A DNA stretch of 64,000 bases. Source: Salvia splendens (lineage: Eukaryota; Streptophyta; Magnoliopsida; Lamiales; Lamiaceae). Every line of letters begins with the position of its first letter. Position 1 is the first letter of the stretch. Positions 44,371 to 54,939 of the stretch are shown here, in pieces. The notes under the pieces were generated by a model. It ran no database searches. It saw only the letters and a list, made by a program, of their open reading frames with translations, and was not told where the DNA came from. Position numbers and translations under genes: made by a program. The stretch is taken from contig NC_056037.1 in NCBI RefSeq assembly GCF_004379255.2, positions 33,577,012-33,641,011 on the forward strand, in the 5' to 3' direction.

Positions 44371-44934
44371 AGCTCAAACAATGCCAACGTCGCAAGAACC
44401 AGAGCAGAGGAGTGAAGCTACAGCCGAGGCATTTCCGGTGTTCGATGCAGGCGAGACACCGAGAGACGAGCAGGAAGTAACGCAGGAGCGAGAGAGGCCG
44501 CAGAGGCAGAGGCATCCGCCGGATTGGTTGGGGGACTAAGTCTCTCGTTAGTTTTGACTTTTATTTTAATTATGAGACTATAAGTTTTATTATTATTTTT
44601 GCTTTAAACATTAGACTTTAATTATTTGGGTCGAGCGGATCTATAAGCTCCTTACCGGGTTTTCTTCGTTGATTCTTTCCGGTCCGTAAGTCGAATCAAC
44701 CCTAGGGTCCTTAGATATAAAAAGGAAAATTGTTATTCTTTTCTCGGGAGAAATAACATAATCAATTTTCCAATTTCTGTCTCTTTACTTTCTGCTCAAG
44801 CTACGCTAATTCTGGTGTGTTCGGCCGGGAATCGCCTGCGACTAACCCCGGAAATTATTACCTGATCATCGCTCGAGGTCGGTCTCGACGGTGCGACGTT
44901 AAGGCAGCGAAAACCTTAACACTCATTTCCCTCA
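44371..44934 (+). mobile_element. Possible LTR-retroelement 3' end (polyprotein tail plus LTR)
   Basis: An open frame ends ERERPQRQRHPPDWLGD at TAA (about 44535), a tail type found at the end of plant retroelement polyproteins. About 400 bp follow with LTR-like features, ending ...GCGAAAACCTTAACA and including TATAAAAAGG near 44717. No target duplication or second LTR is seen. Read as a fragment with moderate doubt. Confidence 0.4.
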
Positions 44935-45067
44935 CATTTTATTATAAAACTAATAATATAAAAGTAGGATCCACATTCCACTAACTTTTTCAATCCACTT
45001 TCTATTACAATTTTTTAAAATTCGTGTCGGGTCAAAGTGTGACATTTAATGGTGGACGGAGGGAGTA
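44935..45067. mobile_element. Right-hand part of a Stowaway MITE
   Basis: It ends GGTGGACGGAGGGAG|TA, a canonical Stowaway terminus, preceded by typical interior sequence (TAGGATCCACATTCCACTAA). The left end is missing at the junction with the retroelement fragment. Confidence 0.6.
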
Positions 45068-45390
45068 TTATTTTATGCCTAAAATTTGCTTTTTTTGTGG
45101 CTGCTATCAAGGACTGTGATATTCACAAGCTAATTACACTGTGCAGTCTGTATGACCTGGCCAATGTAGTGCCCACTTTAGCGAAGTTTTATCACCAAGC
45201 AAGTGAAGCATATGAACAAGCCTGCACACGCTTTATAAACACAATTATCTTATATGTAAGTTATTCTCTTTTATGTGAAAAGGTCTTATCTCTATTCATC
45301 ACTCTTACAAATAATAATACTATTAGCATCCTATAAGGCCACCCGCAACGCGTCACTCGGGTGGCCCGGAACCCGTCACGCAGGGACGGG

Positions 45391-46088
45391 CAGTGGCGGA
45401 TCCACTTGAGAACAAAGGGGTACTGAGTGTACCCCAAAACAAATCACAGCAAGTGGTCCAGTAGTAGAAAGCTCTACTATGTTTAGTGGAGGCGCCGGTT
45501 CGAATCTGTCATGTGCAAGATTTTGTATAATTTAGCATTTAACTTCTCATTTTCATGTTTTTGAGCAGTTATGGATTCTAAATCATTACTCCATTTCATT
45601 TCTAAATCATTTATCTCTCCTCTAATTATTATACATTTACGGAGTACATCTATTTGTCTTGCTCTTCCAAACGTCTAATATATTTCATTCATGTAAACCA
45701 TTTTTAAAATTTTTTTAATACAATTCATATTTTTTCATTTCTCAATTTCTCATGAATTAATTTAATTATCGTCTAATACATTTAATTTCTTATCTGAGTT
45801 AGTAACTTTAAAATTTTATTCTTATTATCTCTTTTAGAACCGTAGAACGTGCTTTCAATTCCTAACACATTTATCTTTATCTAAGATAATTTATTTTAAA
45901 TAGTGGCAGGTAATAATACCAATAAGTAACTCACTTTTACCGATAAATATTTTTAATAAAAAATTATATAGATTTTGGTTGAAAAAAATCTATTAGAAAG
46001 AATATAAAAGATTCGTCGAATTTTGAAACTTCAGATCACTAGGATTATTTATTGTACCCCCAAACTAAAAATTCTGGATCCGCCACTG
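45391..46088. mobile_element. hAT-type MITE nested in the PIF/Harbinger element
   Basis: The ends CAGTGGCGGATCCA are perfect inverted repeats. An 8 bp target duplication GGGACGGG lies at 45383-45390 and 46089-46096, the length made by hAT transposases. 698 bp, non-coding, AT-rich interior. Confidence 0.9.
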
Positions 46089-46444
46089 GGGACGGGACGG
46101 CAGCGCGACGCGTTGCGGCGCCCCGTCTCGTCCCCAGCCCGTTACCATCTCGTCACGAAACCCGTTCCGCCTGGACGTAACGCGCTCCCAGGCCATGCGT
46201 GACGCTCACTCGTCGGCCCGCAAGTGGGCGTAGTCACGCTGACGCAATAATTAATTTTTTTAGAAAAAATCGAATTAAATAAAAAAATTTAAAAAAAAAG
46301 TGAAACGGTAATGTTACCGTTTATCAGAGCCGTTTTCAATTTTTTTTTATTTTTTTAGTCTATAAATACTCTTAATTCATCCTCATTTCACACACAACTA
46401 CACATCTATTCTTCCAAATTCATCTCAATTTCCTCTCCAATTTT

Positions 46445-47577
46445 CATCTAACATCTAATCACAAAATATCCGGCGAGGGAAACTCCGGCGGTGGCGGCTC
46501 CGGCGCGTGGGATCTCAACGCGTTCGGCGACTGGGGGAGCATGTACAACACATTGGGTGGTTCCGGTTCGTCGACGCCGGGCACCTAGGGTTCGGGCACG
46601 CCGGGGGGTACCAACCACCCAATTTTGATGTTGATGCATACGTCCGTCCCTCCGCCCCGCGGTATTCGCAGGGATTATCCCAGATTCGGGAGGATTATCC
46701 GGTTCAACCCACTCCGGAAGAAGGCCGAGGCGAGGGATGAGGCCGAGGCGGGGGAGGCTCTAGGGCGGAAGCGGAGGCAGAGGAGGAGGATCTAGGCCGG
46801 CATCCGTACGACCCCAAAGAAACGCTGACGGTGTACAACGCCTGGATCAGCGTCTCGTACGATCCCATCGTCGGGAATCAACAACCCCGAAAGTGCTTCA
46901 GGGAAAACCCGCCGCCTCACATATAAGATGCTCCGCGCTCACTTTGACCTAGTCGACAGAGAGGTCAAACGATTCTGCGGCATCTACAAGAATGAAGCGG
47001 CTCAGTACCAAAGCGGAGCCACTAGAGCCGACATTCTAAGGTCGACTTTGCGGGTCTACTACGAAGACACTGGCAAACAATTCAAATATGCCGATGTTTG
47101 GGAGGTCGTCAGGGACGAGGAAAGGTGTGCGGTGTGCGATCCAGCTCGGGCTCGACCTCGAAGCGCACGAAGCACACGGCGAGTGGCCAATACTTGTCTG
47201 GTGAGGGCGGTTCGGGCATCGGGCCACAAGAGTTTGCCTCCCAGGAGAAGGAGACCCCGGCAGACGATGTCGGGGGGTCCTCTCGTGGGCACCGTCGGGC
47301 GCAAGGGAGAAATGCGGCTAAGGCGGCTAGAGGGAGGAGGGGCCGAGCCGAATCAAGCCAGGCGGGCTCGGGCTCGGGCTCAGGCTCGGGGGACCCTCGA
47401 ACTCCCTTATGTCCATGTACATGACCGCCACAATGGCGGACACTTCCCGCTTTACGCCCACCCAATACGAAGCCTGGCTTAACGGAGTCCTGTTTATGGC
47501 GACACAACTTGGTATCCCGCCTCTAAGTGGCCTTAGGGCACCTCCACCACCTTCGGGGGATGATTCGTCGGCGAAGT
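46445..47577 (+). pseudogene. Decayed ORF1 (NAM-associated, SANT-type) of the PIF/Harbinger element
   Basis: The expected start reads ATA (ISGEGNSGG...SGAWDLNAFGDWGSMYN), so the Met is lost. A TAG follows at about 46587 and more stops and shifts follow. From 46928 the conserved part reads MLRAHFDLVDREVKRFCGIY, YEDTGKQFKYADVWEVVRDE, then shifts frame into SSGSTSKRTKHTASGQY and a GSGSGSGS tail. The product in intact relatives is the DNA-binding partner of the Harbinger transposase; here it is dead. Confidence 0.75.
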
Positions 47578-47946
47578 AGTTTTTTTATTTTCTATAAAAT
47601 TGTATTTTAAATTATGTCATTTTTATTTTTTTAGGATTTTAATTTTGTCTTTTTTTATTTTTTTTGAATTTTAAGTTGTATTTTTATTTTATGTTGTAAT
47701 GTTATTTTATTTTTAATGAAGTGTGTTTTTATTAATTGAATTTGGTGGAAAAAAATAAAATAAAATAAAATTGAATGAATGAATAGTAATTTAAGGGACG
47801 GAGGGTTGCAGGTTCCGTCCCTTAGTTAAGGGATGGAGTAAAAAAGTACAATGGGGCCCGCAAATAGTGTTTTAAGGGACGGTATAGTGACAGCGTTGTG
47901 GATGGCCTAAGATGCCTTGCAGTTCTCTCATTTTCTTGCTTAGTTA

Positions 47947-49939
47947 GAGCATCTCCAATAGAAATAGCCCAACCATAGCATAGACACAAACTCCTCCTGC
48001 CACATCAGCAGCACTAAAAACTCCTCCTGTCACATCATCAGGACAAGCAATAGGCCAGCCATAGCTTAGCCACAATAAACAAAATTATAAAAATAAATAA
48101 TTAACAATCACACAAAATACGAAATTAAATTTACGACACAGATACAGGAAAACTTAATAATAATATTGAAATTTTAAAAAGTACATTAATTTAAAAAGTA
48201 CATTAATTAAAAAAAATTACATTAATCTAAAAAACAACTCATCCGCCACACACGAGCCCTCTGCCTCCGCCTCACTCCTCGCTGTTGTCGCCGCTATCTT
48301 GGACCCCCAAATCTGCGGCATCTGAGCCCCCCATCTGTGCCGCGACGGGATTCAAATCGGCCCGCATACTCACGAGCATTGTGTGAAGAAAACTCTTCTC
48401 CTCGGGGTCAGTTGCCGCCCTCCATTCAGCTAAGATCTTGTACATCTGAGCTCGCGTTTGTTGACGTGCGAAGAAGAGGAGCTCGGCTGTCGACCCGCCA
48501 ACAGGGGGGATGCCGACTGGACCTCCTGGGAGGCCTAGCGAGCCCGTTGCGCCTGCCTTTGACCAACCGGGCGAGTGCGGCCAGCAAACGTGGGAGGGGA
48601 CGGGAACTCCTGTACATCCTCGGGGAGGTCGTGGGAACCGCTGCCGCTGCCGCCGCTGTAATCACCGGTATAGTTCAGGCACTGCTTCTTCGGCCAGCCA
48701 ACATCGACACCTGCCCGAAACTTCTCGGAGTCCATCAGCACCTCATAGTAGTTCCAGTAGGTGAACTCCTTATAAAGTCCGGGCACGGGGAATGCTTTCT
48801 CCGCTATCCTCCTGCAGTCGTCCTCAGTTTGGCCACTGGTCTGCATGCGGAGGGCATTGGTGTACAAGGCCGAAAATCGGGAGACCCCAGCCCTGATTCG
48901 GTCCCACCCCTTCCGGCACTCCTCCCCGCTGCGTGGCCTCCCCTCCGGGCAAAATGCCTTATAGGCTGCTGCTATTTTAGCCCACAAGTTGACGATCCTC
49001 TGATTGTTCAAGGCGAGGGGATCATCGCAATCACTCACCCACGCCTTGGACAGCGCGACGTTCTCCGCGTCCGTCCATTTCCTCCGTGTCAGGCTGTCGT
49101 CATCAGCCGGCTGCGACGACTCGCCGACCACCCTCTTGCCCTTCCCCTTCTTCTTCTTTGGCGCACCCCGACCCCGCCCTACTCCTCCCGTTTGAACGGG
49201 GGTGTCCGCATCCCCGAGATCTATCCCCAACTCCTCTAAGGAGAAAGTATCACACCCAGTGAACTGTGTCTCCGATTGGGTCGATGTGTGCAAAAAAGCA
49301 GTCACAAAATCAAAACTGGGGCGATAGACGTTGCCCCCCCCCGACGTCCCCTGCATCCCCGAGTACCCCGGCATCATCTGCATCCCGGGTGCCCACCCCG
49401 GCATCATCTGCATCCCCCGGTACCCCCTGCCATCCCGGCATCGTTGGCCCCCCCGGTATCCCCTGCCATCCCGGCATACCACCCCCGAATGCCATCCCGG
49501 GCATCATCTGCTGCCAAGGGTACATGTTGTAGTACCCGGCCATCGGACCCCATCCACCTCCCACGGGTACCGTGGAAGTATGAGACCCGCTCGTCCCTGG
49601 AGTAGGCTCGTTATTGTGCTCTATTTCGCGTTGTTGCTCTTGTACAGAAATTAAGATAGAGAGAATATTAGTTAAAACAAGTGGTGCAAATGAAAATGAC
49701 GTGCAAATCGCGTATATATGGTGTTTCAAAAATTAAATAATAAAAAAAATCTGATGGCCGATCGCTCGCCGATCGGGAGCCTGCAATGGCGGCCAGTCGA
49801 TCGGCGAGCGCATCGGCCAGTCGATCGGAATTGGCATGCGCTCGCCGTTTTTCTCGCCGATTTGGCGCTTTCCTGCTGCAATGGATCGGCGGACGCCAGG
49901 GATTGACTAGCCGGTCCGCTCGCCGCATTGTGGATGCTC
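47947..49939 (-). mobile_element. PIF/Harbinger-type element with decayed ORF1
   Basis: The ends GAGCATCTCCAATAG and (reversed) GAGCATCCACAATGCGG pair. TTA is duplicated at 47944-47946 and 49940-49942. ORF1 reads on the minus strand and no transposase gene is present. The promoter-side sequence (minus) contains ATATATACGCG near 49709-49719, as in the element at 60019. Confidence 0.88.
48340..49640 (-). pseudogene. Decayed SANT/Myb-like ORF1
   Basis: It aligns along its length with the intact ORF1 at 60352. The start Met codon reads ATA (about 49626, IEHNNEPTPGTSG). A frame change lies in the Gly/Met/Trp/Gln-rich repeats (about 49380-49480). The SANT region is then open: RRKWTDAENVALSKAWVSDC, QRIVNLWAKIAAAYKAFCPE, MQTSGQTEDDCRRIAEKAFP, KEFTYWNYYEVL. 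A TAG ends it at 48535 after RQAQRAR, while the related C-terminal tail continues beyond in the same frame. Confidence 0.85.
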
Positions 49940-49942
49940 TTA

Positions 49943-50406
49943 GCCGATAAGAATTCAACTTTCAAACACTAATTGGAAGTCCCTATCTCTGATGTTATGT
50001 GTGATGTCATATATTGAATGAAAATATCTGTGAAAGAGAGAAAAATAAGAAAACTCTATAATAAGTGATCTCTACAAGCTGCTTTCGTCCCATCACCTGT
50101 AGTCACTTCTGAATATCCACTGACATCATCAAGCTCTGGTGCGCTAGGCTTTGAGTCCGAGAGTTTGCTTGTGTTGCTCTTTTTTGTTGTTTTGGATGCT
50201 CCTTCGTTTTTGGTCCCATCACCTGTAGTTGTCGGCTAGTCCTGTATTAGACAAGTACTCTTATTCTTTTACTAGCGCTCTCTATTTGATCGTATTCTGC
50301 TATATTGGTTTCAGTTTATGGAATTTGAACCGCTTTTCCAGTTTCTTTTACCAGCACTCTCCATTTTACATACTATTAGATAATTTATTTCATGTTTCCA
50401 ATGAAG
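49943..50406. other. Spacer with a partial duplicate of a SEC3 exon start
   Basis: At about 50318-50342 GAATTTGAACCGCTTTTCCA repeats, with one change, the start of the SEC3 exon at 50407. The rest shows no coding sequence. Confidence 0.5.
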
Positions 50407-51075
50407 CAATTTGAACGGCTTTTCCAGTTTTCTCTCAGAATAGAGGACTTAATGTACACAATTACACCAGAAGAGGTAAACCTGAAGCAGATGCCTTATA
50501 AATCTCACTGGTTCTAGAATTTAATTATTTTTCGTTTTTTCTTGATCATCTTCTTCGTATTCTCCACCACCCCCAGTTTTTAAGTCTTCTCCTACTTAGT
50601 AGCATATTCATGACATTTCTCACTCTATCTTTCATCATTTCTTGTAGGGATAGTGATTGTAATTTTCCATCTAAACTGTGTATTTATCATTTGTGTATGA
50701 GTCATGAATGATGCATACAAGCTTCAGTTTCTAATTGATGCCATGTCAACTTCAGCATCTAAGTCTTTTAGTCTCCAGAGCGTTTTGTACTATATATAGA
50801 CTGAGATTAAACATGAGATAGTGCAAGATTTCAGATACCATTCCAGCTTGGATTGTCAAAAATGGATTTACGCAAAGTTGTGAAATCAAGTCTATCTGGG
50901 GTACGACTGCTTACTGACTTTGAGATTTGGCATCTGACTAGAACAATCTCCTATAACAAAAATTGTTCCAACTTATAACATGTAGGTTGACAAATCCATC
51001 GGAGCAATGTATAAACGATTACAGAAGAATTTGACCTCAGAGGAGCTGTTGCCTTCACTATGAGACAAGTGCAAG
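50407..51075 (+). pseudogene. Exocyst SEC3 fragment (C-terminal exons)
   Basis: SEC3 is an exocyst subunit for polarised secretion at the plasma membrane. Three exons remain with normal splice sites: 50407-50475 (QFERLFQFSLRIEDLMYTIT), 50835-50900 (IPFQLGLSKMDLRKVVKSSL) and 50986-51075 (VDKSIGAMYKRLQKNLTSEE... ). In the last, the usual LPSLWDKCK reads LPSL-stop-DKCK (TGA 51061-51063). The next expected exon is only faintly visible near 51229 (KEFL). All upstream exons, about 85-90% of the gene, are absent. A partial copy made by duplication; an intact SEC3 should exist elsewhere. Confidence 0.85.
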
Positions 51076-51569
51076 GTATTCTTTACTTATATAGTAATCT
51101 CCTTTAAACTTGAAACTGTCGTTGCAATGATAGTGGCCAATTATGTGTTCCACGGTTTTTCTCCTTGTTGTATTCTTTACTTATAGTAATCTCTACTATC
51201 TTACTGATGTATCTAAAACTAATGGCAGAAAGAGTTTCTTGTGAATATCAGTTTTTGTGTTATGATTGGAAAAAGATGTTGGTCATATTCATTTTCCTTT
51301 TCTCTCTTCCCTGTATTTTGGCGGATGCTCGCGATCTGTCTGTTGTATTAGAGAGATTACACGCTTGATTCATGATCGTTATGCTTAGTGTAAAATCGTG
51401 AATCTATTTCTTCCAGTAGCTAATTTGCGTATTTCTTCTTGTAATCAATGAAATTGTGGAATATATATTCATAAAATTGATATTTTCCGGTTAATGAATT
51501 ATACAAATCAAAGAATATACTAGAATCTAATTTGCCTGTTTCGAACTAGTTTGCATGATGATGAAATGT
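51076..51569. other. Spacer 3' of the SEC3 fragment
   Basis: Probable diverged continuation of the SEC3 duplicate (AAAGAGTTTCTTG at about 51229), otherwise no gene. Confidence 0.4.
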
Positions 51570-52798
51570 TTAGTGTTTGTGGAGGTGGGCATTGTCAGGG
51601 ATTCTAGAGAGGACGAATATAGAAGCCGAGGATAGAAATATAGCCCCAGCAAAGCACGCGAGATCCATGCCACTGCTCACTCCTATGCTCCTGAATTTAT
51701 CCAGCACTTGCACTTGCAGGATCAGCATTACAGCATGCCCGATTTTCGACTTTGCTTCCATCGCAGATCCCCTCCCCATCCACTTCTGAAACCACACAAA
51801 CGAGAGTAATGTTTAAGGATGATGCTCATGCCACACGGTATGTGGCGTAACAATGGAAACACATTTAATGCTGTTACGAAGCTAACTACTTTCGTTCAAG
51901 AATGGGGATTACCTTGAGATCGAAGTTCTTGGACAACTCAGAATCCGGTGATCCGACGAACATAACGTATAATGCCATTGCGAAAACAAGCATTGCTGTT
52001 CCCATGATGAACATATCTGCCATGGAGATTTGAAACAAAGAATCAAACTTTTGCAATATACTAATACTTGGAAAAAATTTGGTTTGTGGTTTATATATAA
52101 TTGCACCACTATTCACAATAAATACTCTGTAAGAGCAAAACAATGAAACAAAATGATTGGCTCATACCAATAGCTTCGATTAATTGGTGTACCACTTGCG
52201 CTTGCTCCGACATTCGTAAAAGTGCATGAAAATACGATCCTATTACTAGAAAACACCCCTGCAATCAATCAGATTTTAATTATATTCAATTATGATTATC
52301 CTGAATTTCATGATTTTAAATTCATCATTACCTCCAAAAAACATAGAAGGGAACAAATCAAAGATCCACCAATCGCCAACAATGCAAAGAATCGGCAGTC
52401 GACTATAGCCTGCAGTCAACAAAAAACACAATTAATTCTGCTATCAAATCCACAGATTAAAATAAAAAAAAATAAATAAATAATCCTACCTTTTCAAGGA
52501 ACATCTGTATATGCAATCCCCATGCCCTTTGTTGTAGAACAAACTTCCTCCAATAGGAGAAAGCATCAGCAACATATCTAAACAGGAGCTCCAAATCCAT
52601 CCTTTTCTCCGTCTTCGGCTCCGAAACGGCAGCGTAGGTTGAGCTACAGCCGGCCGCCTTCACCGGAGCAGGGTTCCTCTCACCGGCACCGGTGGGAGAA
52701 ATGTTCAGACACATTAGTGTCTTGGGCCGCCTTGACGAAAGGGTTTCATGAGTAAAGCCTAAAGGCTTAGACAATCTAAGCAGCCTAGTTGAGGCCAT
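51570..52798 (-). CDS. UPF0114 family membrane protein, probably plastid-targeted
   Basis: Five exons on the minus strand, 52798-52490, 52409-52332, 52258-52168, 52016-51913 and 51785-51570, join in frame to 265 residues with GT/AG introns. The first about 65 residues are Ser/Pro/Arg-rich and fit a transit peptide (MASTRLLRLSKPLGFTHETL). Three or four membrane segments follow: FFALLAIGGSLICSLLCFLE, running into GCFLVIGSYFHAL; MFIMGTAMLVFAMALYVMFV with VGSPDSELS after it; and near the C-terminus ACFAGAIFLSSASIFVLSRI. The pattern matches the UPF0114 (YqhA) family, shared by bacteria and plants, whose role is not settled. Frame and splice sites are intact, so it is probably functional. Confidence 0.88.
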
Positions 52799-54675
52799 GG
52801 ATTGGAAAATGTTGTTTGTTGATGTTTAATTATGGGTGTGATATTTTTCACGTTGTATAAATAGATGGTGCATGAATTGAAGGAAGGTTCATTGCATATT
52901 AGCTGGAATTGTCAGTATGTGGTAGCTAAGATGACCTTTTTGCCTTTTGCAATACACTTTTCTTGGGGAGAAATATGTGTTTTTGATGACCAATCTGGTG
53001 TAGGGCGCCGACAACGTGTGGGGCCAGAACGATTTAGAGCCGGATACAGTAACACACCAAATTTTGTACTCCTATCTTTTTGGAGAATTTTATTGGTCTA
53101 ATAGTTTTGGCCGTTGAGTTAGTCGTAGGAGAAATGGAATTTGGAGGACGCAAAATGCTGATTCCCACCTTTCTTATATGTATATCACGGTATATACTTT
53201 AGAAGCTTCATTTAGTTTACAAATTACAATTATGAATATCCTGTTCATACTTCGTGTCTCATTACTAGGTAGTATTCATTGAGTTAAAATAGAGTATATA
53301 CTAGCCATTTCGAAGCAATGTTAGAGCAAGTTGCATGACTATTTATCTCTACAAAAGTCTGTAGTATTTAATGAATGATCAATCAATTAAATAGAAAGTG
53401 AAGCAAGAACCATTAAATCATCCACATGAGCCAACATATAGGAAATAAGTATCTTATGTCTTAGAATTCGACAAAGAGATCTAGCTGCTCTGTGTTCAAA
53501 CATTACAACAAAAAAATTTTAAGAACATTTTTCAATACAATTAAGGACGCTAATCTGTATTTCTAAAAATAGTAAAATACCACAATGTTTCAAAAAATTG
53601 TCATTATTGTTGATATCTTAAGACACAAATGAAAGCATCCTGAAAAAATAGAAGATTAAGTTAATTTATCATTCATTTTGCATCCTACAACGTCAAGTAG
53701 CAGCCTCTAACTTCATCATTAAGTTGTGTGGGCCTCTATTCTTCCTCCGTTTTGACCATTTTTCACCTATTTCTTCGCATGAATTACTCAATAACCTCGT
53801 CAAAGCACCAAATGGTATGAATTGATTGGAAAGCTAACAATTATGCTGTAAAACGTATAATAAGTACATGGGTCAATTCTAATTCCCTACAAACATATCA
53901 ACTTATAGACATTTTATTTTTTGTTTTTACTTTACTTACTTTCTTCACTTTGTGCAGGTGTTACATATAAACATGTTGTAATAAGCCATTGTTAGAGCCA
54001 ACATGATCCTCCTATCGTATCGATTATGCATTTTGAAGAAAGAAGCTCATATAGCAATGACTATGATTGAAGATCATGGTGAAAAGATTCATATTACAAT
54101 ACTAAAATTTAATGGTGATGATGATGGAAGATGTGAATTTTATTCAAAATTAAAGATGTGAATTTTATTCAAAATTAAATGGGGCCAACAAATTAAAAAA
54201 ATTTAATGGTTATCCCCCAATCAGGGAATAGTAATAATCATGGTCATGCTAATCTTTCATATGACAATACTAATAATAATAATGCTCTCAGTCACCAATG
54301 GGGTGATAGATAATGCTAAGAAGCAAATAAATTAAGACCAGCTAATAGCTTTCATGAGATAAACCAAAACATTCATGAAAATTCCAGGCTTCCAGCTCCA
54401 ATATTATGTGCATCAGAAAATCAAATTCAAGCTACTTCCGGTGAATTTAATTTCGGTCAATTAATTTTTAAAAAAATTAATGAATATAAGCTCACATGCA
54501 AAAAAAAAACCATAAAAGAAAGGACAAACAAACTGTTGCATTCCATAATGAAAATATTACACTTCCATTATATATCTGATTATCATCAGATTTACACTAA
54601 GATCATCATCGATTCATCATCACACTAACAAAAATAACAATAGTGTAATTAATTAATTAGCTAATTAATATGTAA
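52799..54675. other. Spacer, no gene recognised
   Basis: The first few hundred bases are the upstream region of the UPF0114 gene. The rest is AT-rich without a recognised element. Confidence 0.5.
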
Positions 54676-54939
54676 TTAAGGTGCAGCATAAGCATCATCC
54701 ACCCATCTAATCCGAGGAACTGAACTCTGGTTTCCATCAGCAGGAGGAGGAGGAGCAACAACACTTTGCAAAGCGGACTTGAGCTTGTTCACTCGCTTAC
54801 GGTGGCGGATGCGGCGGAGCACCACTGCTTTGTCAAGTGTGCCGGTCGGCTTCAGATACAAGTGGCTGCTCACAGTGCCGCCGTCTTCCTCCTGTTCATC
54901 TTCCACTTCTTTCTTCTTCTCAACTAATTGGGAGTTCAT
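54676..54939 (-). CDS. Small intronless plant protein of unknown function
   Basis: 87 residues. An acidic N-terminus (EKKKEVEDEQEEDGG) is followed by SHLYLKPTGTLDKAVVLRRI, a basic helix RHRKRVNKLKSALQ, a Pro-rich linker and PRIRWVDDAYAAP at the end. The middle block looks like a small plant-specific family in which LYLKP...LDK..VLRRIRH is kept; I cannot name it. The ATG is well placed, codon use is gene-like, and a TATA-like TATAAAAAAG (minus strand) lies about 75 bp upstream. Confidence 0.6.
   Translation of the reverse strand: MNSQLVEKKKEVEDEQEEDGGTVSSHLYLKPTGTLDKAVVLRRIRHRKRVNKLKSALQSVVAPPPPADGNQSSVPRIRWVDDAYAAP

Larger units (their letters stand above)
45337..47907 (+). mobile_element. 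PIF/Harbinger-type element with decayed ORF1 and a nested hAT MITE
   Basis: The ends GGCCACCCGCAACGC and (reversed) GGCCATCCACAACGC pair, with TAA duplicated at 45334-45336 and 47908-47910. Without the nested MITE and its duplication it is about 1.87 kb. It encodes only a SANT/NAM-associated ORF1 relic and no DDE transposase. It is a different subfamily from the GAGCATC elements nearby. Confidence 0.85.

Noticed and set aside
46449..46740. Possible intact small gene in the PIF/Harbinger element
   Set aside because: The frame with ORF1 similarity has lost its start and has stops; the open alternatives are out of frame.
48337..49239. 300-codon plus-strand frame
   Set aside because: Antisense of the decayed SANT ORF1, whose own frame carries the conserved motifs.
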